Positions 41,436 to 49,543 of a DNA stretch of 62,500 bases are shown here, piece by piece. Every line of letters starts with the position of its first letter. Position 1 is the first letter of the stretch. The stretch comes from Lentisphaeria bacterium (GTDB taxonomy: Bacteria > Verrucomicrobiota > Lentisphaeria > Victivallales > Victivallaceae). The DNA lies in contig JAFVZB010000060.1 of assembly GCA_017508385.1 (NCBI GenBank), positions 1-62,500 on the forward strand. The letters run 5' to 3'. The notes below the pieces were generated by a model. The model ran no database searches. It was not told where the DNA came from and saw only the letters and a program-made list of their open reading frames with translations. The translations under genes and the position numbers were made by a program.

Positions 41436-43484
41436 ATGGGATCACACCGCAAAGACGAAAAAGCGCCGATCAACTCACGCCAGTTGCTCCGGCTGCTCGG
41501 TTACGCCAAACCGTACTGGAAATGTCTGACCGTGGGAATCGTCGCCGGACTTCTTGTCGGCGGTTCCCTCTTTGTCAGCATCAGTATGATTCCGCGTCTC
41601 GTCGGAGTGCTTGATCCCGACAACCGTAGCAGTGCCGTTTCCTCAAAAGCTCAGGATAAGGCAACTCAAATCGTTGAAGCCGTGAGTCGTGACGGAGTAT
41701 CGAAAAATGAGCAGGTGGTACTGGTCGATAAGATACTCCATCCTGAAAAATACGGCAGTGATCCCAAACTTGACCGCCTGATAAAGCAGGCGCAAAGTAC
41801 GATAGAAACTTTCCATCTACCCTGCCGTATCGAGGGCAGGATTGTTTACGTCGATTGGCCGTGCAAGTTCAGCTTTGAAGCTGTTACTCCCGATGGCAGA
41901 ATGGCGTGGCAGATATTTATCATCTACACCTCGGTGTTCGTTGCGGCATGGCTGATAAAGGCTCTGGCTCACTACGTCAACGGCTACTGCACCCGCAGGG
42001 TCGGCTTGAAGGCGGTCGCAGATATGCGCCAGCAGCTTTTCAGCCACCTGCTCAATCAGTCGCTCGGATTTTACGGCAAAAACGATGTCGGACACCTGAT
42101 AAGCCGCTGTACCAATGATACATCCTCGATGGAAAATTGTATCAGCCATGTAGTCGAGGATTTGACCAGTGCTCCGGTGCAGGTCATCACCTGCGCCATA
42201 GCCATCATCGCCGCCTGCCACGAGTACAACAGTTATACTCTGGCGGTCATTCTCATTGTCGGAGTTCCGGTGATGGTGCTGCCGCTGCACTTTCTGGCAC
42301 GGAGAATAAAAAAGTTCTACCGCAAGAGTTTCGCCTATATCGCCGATGTATTCAGCCGTATGCACGAGGCGTTTTCAGGAATAAGAGTGGTGATAGCGAC
42401 TCACTCCGAAAAGTATGAGGAAAAACGCTTCGACAGTGTGAACCGCCGCTATCTGCGTCAGGTTTTGCGGGCGATGAGAATAGATATGCTGGTAGCTCCG
42501 CTGATGGAGTTCATGGTGGTGTCTGCCACGCTGGTGTTTCTGATCGTCTCTTTCAGTCAGGGAGTTACGGTGACTCAGCTTGCGGCGTTGCTCGCTCCTG
42601 CGTTTCTTGCTTATAAACCGGTGAAGTCTGTTTCCAAAGTCATAACTCTCATTCAGAGATCGATGGCGGCGGCAGACCGTTACTTTGCACTGCTCGATTA
42701 TGACAGCAGTCTGCCGGAAAAACCTGATGCTGTCACCCTGAAAGGCATTGAGAAATCCATCACCATTGAGGATGTCCATTTCAATTACGGCGACCGTGCC
42801 GTACTCAACGGAGTGAGTTTTGAAATCAAACGAGGCAGCATGGTCGCTGTGGTCGGTGAGACCGGTTCAGGCAAAACCACCATCGCCAACCTGATTGCCC
42901 GTTTCTACGACGTCAAGTCCGGAAGTATAAAGATAGACGGCGTTGACGTGCGTGACATGACCATCGACTCGATACGCAAAAATATCGGCGTTGTCACTCA
43001 GGAGCCTATACTCTTCAATGAGTCAATCGCCGCCAACATCGCTTACGGCAACGGAGATGCCTCGATGGAGGATATCATCAAGGCGGCAAAACTTGCCAAC
43101 GCCCATGAGTTTATCATTTCCGGCAGACACTCCGAGGGATATGATACGATCGTCGGCGAGAAGGGATTTAAACTTTCCGGAGGTGAAAAACAGCGGGTGG
43201 CGATTGCCCGTGCGATACTGCGCAATCCTCCGATATTGATTCTCGACGAGGCTACCAGTGCACTCGACACCGTGACCGAGCGTCTGGTGCAGGAGGCTCT
43301 CGACCACGTTATGAGCAACCGCACCGTGTTTGCCATTGCCCACCGCCTGAGCACCATCCGCCACGCAGATATGATTTTGGTAATGAAAGATGGCATCATT
43401 GCCGAACACGGAACCCACGAAGAGCTGCTGGCGCGAAACGGCATATACAGCAGACTCCACGCCATACAGTTTCAGGAGCAGTAA
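41436..43484 (+). CDS. MsbA-like ABC exporter with long loop
   Basis: 682 residues, a half-transporter with six helices plus an ATPase. ATPase motifs: GETGSGKTTIANL (Walker A), VTQEPILF (Q-loop), LSGGEKQRVAIARAIL (signature), ILDEATSALD (Walker B), FAIAHRLSTI (switch His). Flips lipid A or other lipids across the inner membrane in the MsbA family. About 95 extra residues (~57-150) lie between the first and second helices, with SRDGVSKNEQVVLVDKIL, unlike typical MsbA of ~580. One-base overlap with murC. Confidence 0.9.
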   Translation: MGSHRKDEKAPINSRQLLRLLGYAKPYWKCLTVGIVAGLLVGGSLFVSISMIPRLVGVLDPDNRSSAVSSKAQDKATQIVEAVSRDGVSKNEQVVLVDKILHPEKYGSDPKLDRLIKQAQSTIETFHLPCRIEGRIVYVDWPCKFSFEAVTPDGRMAWQIFIIYTSVFVAAWLIKALAHYVNGYCTRRVGLKAVADMRQQLFSHLLNQSLGFYGKNDVGHLISRCTNDTSSMENCISHVVEDLTSAPVQVITCAIAIIAACHEYNSYTLAVILIVGVPVMVLPLHFLARRIKKFYRKSFAYIADVFSRMHEAFSGIRVVIATHSEKYEEKRFDSVNRRYLRQVLRAMRIDMLVAPLMEFMVVSATLVFLIVSFSQGVTVTQLAALLAPAFLAYKPVKSVSKVITLIQRSMAAADRYFALLDYDSSLPEKPDAVTLKGIEKSITIEDVHFNYGDRAVLNGVSFEIKRGSMVAVVGETGSGKTTIANLIARFYDVKSGSIKIDGVDVRDMTIDSIRKNIGVVTQEPILFNESIAANIAYGNGDASMEDIIKAAKLANAHEFIISGRHSEGYDTIVGEKGFKLSGGEKQRVAIARAILRNPPILILDEATSALDTVTERLVQEALDHVMSNRTVFAIAHRLSTIRHADMILVMKDGIIAEHGTHEELLARNGIYSRLHAIQFQEQ

Positions 43485-44746
43485 TGGCACTCCCTGATAA
43501 ATTGCACTTTGTCGGAATCGGCGGAGCAGGAATGGCTCCGCTTGCGGCGTTGTGTGTGCAATCAGGCAGAAAAGTTTCCGGCAGTGACCGTGAAATGAAC
43601 TCCAAGATGGAGCATCTGATGACTCTCGGAGCAAGGGTGGAAACAGGACACTTTGAGGATGCTCTTGAAGATGATACTCAGCTGTTGATATACTCCTCCG
43701 CAGTTCCCGCCGATAATCCCGAGCGAGCCAAAGCCGTCCGCCTCGGTATTCCCCAGCTGTGCCGTGGAGCGGCATTGGCTGAGTTCACTTTTGATTACAA
43801 AAGAGTGGTGGCGGTTTCCGGAGCCCACGGTAAGAGCTCAATTACTTCAATAATTTCCCACATCCTCGAAGCAAACGGCTTTGAGCCGGGATATATGATC
43901 GGAGCCGACTTCAACGGCAGAAAAAATTACTCCTCAGGCAACGGAGATATCTTCGTCACTGAAGCCGACGAGTCAGACGGAACTCATAAACTGCTTTTTC
44001 CGTGGTGCGGAGTTATTCCCAATTATGACCCCGACCATGCGTGGAGCGTCGGCGGAGAGGAGCAGTTGAAAGCTAATTTCTTCGAGTTCGCTTCCCGTTC
44101 TCAAAATCTTATCTACTATAATTACGATGAGGTAAGAGAGTTCTGTGCGGGCAGGGGAACTGCTTTGGATACAGTTCCAGATGATTTTTCCTGCGCAGGC
44201 TTCTTCGGTTACGAGGCGGCAAATGTTCAGCTGGCGGTCAAGGTTTGCGAACTTGTCGGATGTCCGGCAGATAAAGCGGTGAGTGCGGCAAAGAGTTATC
44301 CCGGCATAGCCAGACGCATGAGCGTTCGCTTGAAATGTGAAGATCTGGTCATCATTGAGGATTATGCGCACCATCCGACCGAGGTTCGCAACAGCATAAA
44401 TCTTCTGCGCCACAAATATCCGGAACATCATTTGCGCATACTCTTTCAGCCCCACCGCTATGCGAGGCTGGAAAAATTCTTTGACGGTTTTGTTTGCGAG
44501 CTTAAAAAAGCGGATTCTCTGCTTGTTTTTCCCGTTTTTGCCGCATGGAGCGAGAAGGGAAAGGTCAACTCACAAATGTTGGCAGATGAGTGCGGAGCAG
44601 TCGCTTTGACCGGTGATTTGCAAGCTGCAGCAGCCGAAGCATTGAAAACTCCTGCCGACGGCAAACCGCTGCTGGTCGCTGTGTTCGGAGCAGGTGATGT
44701 AAATGCAGTGTTTCCTTATCTTGAACGGGAAACCGAGCGGTGGTAG
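43484..44746 (+). CDS. murC: UDP-N-acetylmuramate--alanine ligase-like (MurC)
   Basis: 420 residues, somewhat short for MurC (about 450-490). Adds the first amino acid to UDP-MurNAc in peptidoglycan synthesis. Visible: HFVGIGGAGMAPLA, ATP loop SGAHGKSSITS (normally GTHGKTT), FVTEADESDGTH, EDYAHHPTEV and QPHRYARLEKF. EADESDG favours MurC over Mpl. GAHGKSS in place of GTHGKTT is a tolerated variant of the loop. No murG or ddl follows; the 3' end converges with the amidase gene, overlapping by 31 nt. Confidence 0.82.
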   Translation: MALPDKLHFVGIGGAGMAPLAALCVQSGRKVSGSDREMNSKMEHLMTLGARVETGHFEDALEDDTQLLIYSSAVPADNPERAKAVRLGIPQLCRGAALAEFTFDYKRVVAVSGAHGKSSITSIISHILEANGFEPGYMIGADFNGRKNYSSGNGDIFVTEADESDGTHKLLFPWCGVIPNYDPDHAWSVGGEEQLKANFFEFASRSQNLIYYNYDEVREFCAGRGTALDTVPDDFSCAGFFGYEAANVQLAVKVCELVGCPADKAVSAAKSYPGIARRMSVRLKCEDLVIIEDYAHHPTEVRNSINLLRHKYPEHHLRILFQPHRYARLEKFFDGFVCELKKADSLLVFPVFAAWSEKGKVNSQMLADECGAVALTGDLQAAAAEALKTPADGKPLLVAVFGAGDVNAVFPYLERETERW

Positions 44747-45672
44747 GTTAAAATACCCTCAGCGATGGCACGGCTGATTTTTTCGATATGAGCCGGATTG
44801 TTGAGCAGTTTTTCCTCAGTTGCATTGCTGATAAATCCGACTTCGACCAGAGCTCCCGGAGCGGAAATATCCCGCAGAACGGCAAACCTTGCCCGTTTTA
44901 CTCCGCGGTCATTGCCTTTGGTTCTCGAAAGCATTGCACGCTGTAAATGGTAAGCCAGCATAAAGTTGTTGACGTTTCTTACGTTTGCCGGATGGCGTTC
45001 CAGCTTGCTTTTCCCGTTGGTTGACGGAGCACTTTCAGGAGTGAGCGCATAAGTTTCAATTCCCCTGATTCCTCTTTTTGCCACGGCGTTGACGTGTATG
45101 GAAACAAACAAATCACTCTTCTGTCTGCGTTGAATGGCAGTGCGTTCCTTGAGCTGTAAAGTTTTGTCATTGGCTCTTGTCAGCAGAACTTTGTAACCGC
45201 AGGCACGCAAAATGGCGGCGGTGCGGCGGGTGATTTTCAACGTGATATCTTTCTCTCTTGAAAATTTGCCGAGAGCACCGGTGTCGCTGCCTCCGTGTCC
45301 GGCATCGAGGGTGATGGTGAAAACACGGTGTTTTGGCGTAATTGCCGGATTGAGCAGCGGTCTGATGGTCGAGTACCAGTCACTGTTGCTGATGAAGATA
45401 TCGTTTTCTTTTTTCCACGACCAGCGTTTGCGCACAAGTCTCTTTTCAGGAGCGTAACCGGGAACTATCCGCACGTTGTTGAAATAGAACTCTCTTCTGG
45501 GAGGAAGAAAGGTGATTTTTGTATTGCCTCTGCGGTATTCTATTCTGTTTGCGGATATATCATAACGCCTCATTCCGCAGTTTTCTGCGATCCTGTTGAA
45601 CGATATATCACCGGCGGCGAGAGTGAGTGCCAGAGCTGAAAAAACGGTGAGGATTGCAAAAAACTTCTTCAC
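44716..45672 (-). CDS. N-acetylmuramoyl-L-alanine amidase (Amidase_3)
   Basis: 318 residues from GTG 45672 with GAGG just upstream. Signal peptide KKFFAILTVFSALALTLAAG. An N-terminal region (about 25-110) resembles AMIN/copper-amine-oxidase-like wall-targeting domains. Catalytic part: ITLDAGHGGSDTGALG (Zn His), FSREKDITL (Zn Glu), FVSIHVNA (Zn His), GALVEVGFISNA (catalytic Glu). Cleaves peptide stems from glycan in the periplasm. Eight bases behind thiD, on the same transcript. Confidence 0.92.
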   Translation of the reverse strand: MKKFFAILTVFSALALTLAAGDISFNRIAENCGMRRYDISANRIEYRRGNTKITFLPPRREFYFNNVRIVPGYAPEKRLVRKRWSWKKENDIFISNSDWYSTIRPLLNPAITPKHRVFTITLDAGHGGSDTGALGKFSREKDITLKITRRTAAILRACGYKVLLTRANDKTLQLKERTAIQRRQKSDLFVSIHVNAVAKRGIRGIETYALTPESAPSTNGKSKLERHPANVRNVNNFMLAYHLQRAMLSRTKGNDRGVKRARFAVLRDISAPGALVEVGFISNATEEKLLNNPAHIEKISRAIAEGILTYHRSVSRSR

Positions 45673-45679
45673 ATTGACC

Positions 45680-46549
45680 TCACTTTTTTCTGCTGTTTGC
45701 AGATAAACTTACTTCGTGACGGCAATCCCCGGTCGGAGGATACATCGCAAATACCTCAGGACCGATCTGGGCGGTTTCCCGCATCGAGCCGAGCACAAAT
45801 GCTTTGGCATCAATGAGGGAGTTTTTCCAATCCATACCCATGGCAAAGCCGGCGGTGATTGCCGCAGAGAGCGTGCATCCGCTGCCGTGGGATTCAGTGG
45901 CAGTATCAAATTCGACTGCGGGAGACTTCAAAGTAAACAAATCCCCCTTGACGCAAACGGCATCGGAACAGTATTGGGACTCTGCTTCAAGATGTCCGCC
46001 TTTGAGCAGCACATTGCAGCCTGCAAGCTCATAAAGTTCGAGAGCCGCCTTTTTCATGGCGTTGAAATCTCTTATTTTGCGGTTGAGCAGCATTTCCGCT
46101 TCAGGAATATTTGGAGTTATCCACTTGCACTGCGGAAAAAGCAGCTGCTTCATGGTGTCGAGAGCCTCTTTCTTTTGCAGAACTGCTCCGGAGGAAGCAA
46201 CTGCGACCGGGTCACAGATAAGGAAAAGTTTGTGCCTCTTCACCGCATCGGCAACAGCTTCGATGCACTCCGCGGTGGGAAGCATTCCGCTCTTGGCGAA
46301 TTTGACCGGTATCTCTTTTAATACGGTATCTATCTGCAATGCCACGGTTTCGGCAGGAATATTGACTATCGCCGATACCTCAAACGGATTTTGCGCCGTC
46401 ACTGAAGTAATGGCAGAACATCCGAAAATACCGTAGGCATTGAAGGTGCGCAGATCGGTTTGAATACCGGCTCCGCCGCCTGAGTCGCTTCCGGCAATAG
46501 TGAGAGCTGCCGGATAAAATTCAACAGATGTGTTTTTTTTGTCGTTCAT
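45680..46549 (-). CDS. thiD: Hydroxymethylpyrimidine/phosphomethylpyrimidine kinase
   Basis: 289 residues from ATG 46549; a TTG eight codons earlier is possible, and no good SD is seen for either. PfkB-like kinase in thiamine synthesis and salvage. Seen: ALTIAGSDSGGGAGIQTDLRTF, SVTAQNP, KSGMLPT, GGHL, DTATESHGSGCTLSAAITAGFAMG with catalytic GSGC. No TPP riboswitch fits in the ~80 bases upstream. The overlap with an amidase operon looks like chance packing. Confidence 0.92.
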   Translation of the reverse strand: MNDKKNTSVEFYPAALTIAGSDSGGGAGIQTDLRTFNAYGIFGCSAITSVTAQNPFEVSAIVNIPAETVALQIDTVLKEIPVKFAKSGMLPTAECIEAVADAVKRHKLFLICDPVAVASSGAVLQKKEALDTMKQLLFPQCKWITPNIPEAEMLLNRKIRDFNAMKKAALELYELAGCNVLLKGGHLEAESQYCSDAVCVKGDLFTLKSPAVEFDTATESHGSGCTLSAAITAGFAMGMDWKNSLIDAKAFVLGSMRETAQIGPEVFAMYPPTGDCRHEVSLSANSRKK

Positions 46550-46552
46550 GGG

Positions 46553-46581
46553 TTGTTTTCTTGGTAAAAGCAAGCTATATT
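46553..46581 (+). promoter_or_regulatory. Promoter of the exported-protein/mreCD/mrdA run
   Basis: TTGTTT (46553-46558), 17-bp spacer, TATATT (46576-46581), about 49 bases before ATG 46630. It lies beside the thiD start, so thiD and this run are divergent. Confidence 0.5.
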
Positions 46582-46629
46582 TATGTCATGGACTTAAACT
46601 ACATCCACAAAAGATAAAAAACAAGACCG

Positions 46630-48054
46630 ATGAAGAGTTTAATTGCAATTTTTATGTTGTTTTTTCTGCTTTCGGGGATGGCTGCCGATTTTGTGAGCCA
46701 TCCTGAGCAGGAACAGCATTTTGCTTTACGCCGCCTTTTGAGATATGTGAACGGCAATTTCAAAGTTGCCGACAAGGCGGCGGAAGTTGAGATATTTTGC
46801 GAGGAGACCATTCCGCCCGGTGACCCTCAGATGACTTTGAGTTCGGGCAAGGCACGCATCATGCTCAACTCCCTCGATGACTGGAGACGTGATGCGGGAG
46901 TGTGCCGCAAACTGGTTATCCTGCTGCTCAGAGCCAAGACAGGTAATTTCAAAGGCGATCTTTCGGCTCTGCCCGATTGGTTCGTCTGCGGAATTGCCGA
47001 AGTGGCTTCCGAACAGACTTCAAGTGCCAGACTCATCCGCAATCAGCACAGTTTTCCGCTTCTTGATATCCTTGCCGCAAATGGAGTTTTCGGTGATCCG
47101 GCATCGGTCATCAACATTGATGCAAAACGTCTCTCTTCCGGAGAAAAAGCGTTTTACCGTGAGTATTGCAAATTGATAATGCTGACTTTGAAACGTGTCC
47201 GTCGTTTTTCCGGGCTTACCGTGCTGATCGGCGACAGCCGCAAATTCGACGCTGAGAAATTCAATGCGGCGGCAGCAAAGGCGTTGAGGGCTCTGGATGA
47301 CAGGATGATTGCTCCGGCGTACCGCCGTGAGTTGTGGAGCGACCTTGTGCCTCCTCCGGAAAGGTTGACCCGCCGCTGTCTGGCAGAAGCTCTGGTTTCA
47401 GAAGTTCCCGAACTCGATCAGGATGGTTTGCCGACCGGAAAGATGTTGAAAGTGAGTCTGGAAAATTTTGCTCAGCTTGCCGACCGTCCTGATTTTGTCT
47501 TTCTCTGCCGCAGAGTCGCTTCCCAACTTTATGTTATTTCCATCGGCGAGTCAAGGGAAGTGCGGAGCATATTGGCTGATTTACGCTACATTCTCGAGAA
47601 TGATATTCAAAATTTTGCCGGTGAGCCGCAGGAGAAAAAAACTCCGGGGCGAACAGCCGGAACTCAGCGGCGTAAAGAGAGAAGTGCTGCATTGGCAAAG
47701 GATGAGGAAAAATTCAACGAACTGCTGAAAAAAAACGGGGACGGCGATTTCAGAAAGTCGGTGAGGCGTTTTTATCAGGAAAAAGTGGTGAGTTCAGACA
47801 AAAACTCAAAACGCTCCGGAATCAGCAGAATGTTCTCGTCCGGCAGTGTTATCGACCCGTCATTTGTGCGCAGCCGGGTGGCAGATATCCGTTCTGCGCT
47901 CGACCGGAGAGAGAAGCTGCGCAGATTTCTCGAAACCGAAAGTCTGAAAATGAAAAATGTTCCCGATGAGATAAAGTACCGCAGAAATTGGATTTATAAG
48001 GGCGACTCCCGTCACGGAGCGTGGCTGGAAATGGTGGGCAAAGAGCTGTTTTGA
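46630..48054 (+). CDS. Exported unknown protein upstream of mreCD
   Basis: 474 residues with a signal peptide (KSLIAIFMLFFLLSGMAADF). The stretch ALPDWFVCGIAEVAS resembles the LPxWLxEGLAE strand of gluzincin-type peptidases, but no HExxH precedes it, so it would be an inactive relative. The C-terminal third is basic and helical (RRKERSAALAKDEEKFNELL). No family I can name. It heads the run with mreC, mreD and the PBP2 gene, which hints at a part in wall elongation; this is inference. Confidence 0.65.
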   Translation: MKSLIAIFMLFFLLSGMAADFVSHPEQEQHFALRRLLRYVNGNFKVADKAAEVEIFCEETIPPGDPQMTLSSGKARIMLNSLDDWRRDAGVCRKLVILLLRAKTGNFKGDLSALPDWFVCGIAEVASEQTSSARLIRNQHSFPLLDILAANGVFGDPASVINIDAKRLSSGEKAFYREYCKLIMLTLKRVRRFSGLTVLIGDSRKFDAEKFNAAAAKALRALDDRMIAPAYRRELWSDLVPPPERLTRRCLAEALVSEVPELDQDGLPTGKMLKVSLENFAQLADRPDFVFLCRRVASQLYVISIGESREVRSILADLRYILENDIQNFAGEPQEKKTPGRTAGTQRRKERSAALAKDEEKFNELLKKNGDGDFRKSVRRFYQEKVVSSDKNSKRSGISRMFSSGSVIDPSFVRSRVADIRSALDRREKLRRFLETESLKMKNVPDEIKYRRNWIYKGDSRHGAWLEMVGKELF

Positions 48055-48067
48055 CACCGTTTCTGCC

Positions 48068-48096
48068 TTGAATAATGGCGTGAGCGGGGTTAATTT
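48068..48096 (+). promoter_or_regulatory. Possible internal promoter before mreC
   Basis: TTGAAT (48068-48073), 17-bp spacer, TAATTT (48091-48096), about 38 bases before ATG 48134. Confidence 0.4.
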
Positions 48097-48133
48097 ATAT
48101 GGAAGTAATTTTACGAATTTTCCGGAAAACAAT

Positions 48134-49009
48134 ATGACAAAAGAAAATAAAGAGAGACGTTTTGCCAGGAAAGTGCTGCCGTTTCTGGTTGCGGTGCTGC
48201 TTATTCCTGTTGCCGTGCTCTGCTATTCCGCATTGCGCACTTCAGTGATCAGGGTCGCCGGAGACTTTTTTTATCCCTACCTTGCGGCAGTGAAGATGCC
48301 GGTGAGATTTCTTTCTGACAAAACCCTGCTTTTCTGCACGCGCACCGAGCTTGCCGCCCGTCTTGAGCATCTGACCAAAGTAAATAACCGTCTGGCACTG
48401 CAGGCGGCAGCGGCGATCGAATTGATGCGTGAAAACGAAGTTTTGCGTTCACAGCTGAAGCTCAAGCCGATGAGCCGCTGGCGTTATGTCAACGCCCAGG
48501 TGCTTCTGCGTGATCCGCTCCGCTGGCAGGAGCATCTGACCATTGACCGGGGCAGTGATGATGGAATATATCCCGGATGCGCAGTGATAGTCTCTGATTT
48601 CAACAACAATCCCATCTTTGCCGGAGTAATCAGTTCGACCTCAAAACACACCAGCGTGGTCAACACGATATATAATCCGTTGCTGAAGATGTCCGGAACA
48701 GTCGGTTCCCGTGCGGTCGGTTTTATCAACGGAACTGACCGTCACGGCAGCGGCAGAAATGTTCCGATAGATTATCTGCCGTCGGATGAAAAGTGCGTTC
48801 CGGGCGAGTCCGTGATGACAACGGGATTGGAACACCGAATTCCCGGCGGAATAAAGATCGGAGAACTTATTTCAGTATCTGAACAGAATCATCTGATATC
48901 AGAAAGCACTCTGGTTTCAGGAGTCGTGCGGGCATCATTCGACCCAAATATGTTGAGGTTTGTCACGGTAACTGTTCCCGATGACCCCGATTTGCCGGAG
49001 AAGCGTTAA
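48134..49009 (+). CDS. mreC: Rod-shape protein MreC
   Basis: 291 residues from ATG 48134 (CGGAAAA upstream). One membrane helix (about 14-34), a coiled coil (TELAARLEHLTKVNNRLALQ) and the two-barrel MreC domain: VLLRDPLRWQEHLTIDRGSDDGIYPG and VPGESVMTTGLEHRIPGGIKIGEL. Periplasmic scaffold linking MreB to PBP2. mreB itself is not in the window. mreD follows directly. Confidence 0.93.
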   Translation: MTKENKERRFARKVLPFLVAVLLIPVAVLCYSALRTSVIRVAGDFFYPYLAAVKMPVRFLSDKTLLFCTRTELAARLEHLTKVNNRLALQAAAAIELMRENEVLRSQLKLKPMSRWRYVNAQVLLRDPLRWQEHLTIDRGSDDGIYPGCAVIVSDFNNNPIFAGVISSTSKHTSVVNTIYNPLLKMSGTVGSRAVGFINGTDRHGSGRNVPIDYLPSDEKCVPGESVMTTGLEHRIPGGIKIGELISVSEQNHLISESTLVSGVVRASFDPNMLRFVTVTVPDDPDLPEKR

Positions 49010-49540
49010 ATGAATCTGCTTTTTGAAACAGTTTCAATCATTTTTGCCATATTGCTCCAAATTGCCTGCGGCAGTGCTGCGGCGTTCGGATTTCCTTTTG
49101 CCTTGTGCGCTCTGCTTGTGCTGTCGATGCGCCGCAACGCCGTGTCTGCGGTGGTGGCGGCATTTTTCTGCGGAATTGCCATAGATATCATCTGCGGCAG
49201 GGAGTTCCCCGGTGCGGCGGTTTCCCTGCCGATAGCCGTTGCGGTCGGCAATGTGATGCTTCCCGAAGAGCCGGTGAGGTTTTTCTTCGGAGATTATATC
49301 ATGCCGGGATGTGCCGCAGTTTTTACTTCAGAAATCCTGCAGACTCTCATTCCGTTGTGCTACGGCAAGGAGTGGTATCATCTGGTACAGAACGGAGGAG
49401 GAGTTGTGCTTGCCACCATTCTTGCCACAGGATTTTTTCCGCTCTGGGTTCTGTTGAGCGACCGTGCAGCCGGAAAACTTGAGATACGGCGTATCTTTTC
49501 CAAGACGATAAAATTCGCTCTGCGTCCGGCGAGGAGATAA
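49010..49540 (+). CDS. mreD: MreD-like membrane protein
   Basis: 176 residues with about five membrane helices (IIFAILLQIACGSAAAFGF; VSAVVAAFFCGIAIDIICG; GGVVLATILATGFFPLWVLL). Sequence conservation in MreD is low, so the call rests on topology, length and its place between mreC and the PBP2 gene. GIAIDIICG matches the usual GLL-D-hydrophobic segment. Confidence 0.82.
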   Translation: MNLLFETVSIIFAILLQIACGSAAAFGFPFALCALLVLSMRRNAVSAVVAAFFCGIAIDIICGREFPGAAVSLPIAVAVGNVMLPEEPVRFFFGDYIMPGCAAVFTSEILQTLIPLCYGKEWYHLVQNGGGVVLATILATGFFPLWVLLSDRAAGKLEIRRIFSKTIKFALRPARR

Positions 49541-49543
49541 CCG

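Noticed and set aside
43484..44746. Mpl rather than MurC
   Set aside because: EADESDG and the N-terminal GIGGAGMAPLA favour MurC, though the short length leaves some doubt.
46549..46630. TPP riboswitch before thiD
   Set aside because: Only about 80 bp separate the divergent starts and no CUGAGA or ACC-UGAUC core is present.
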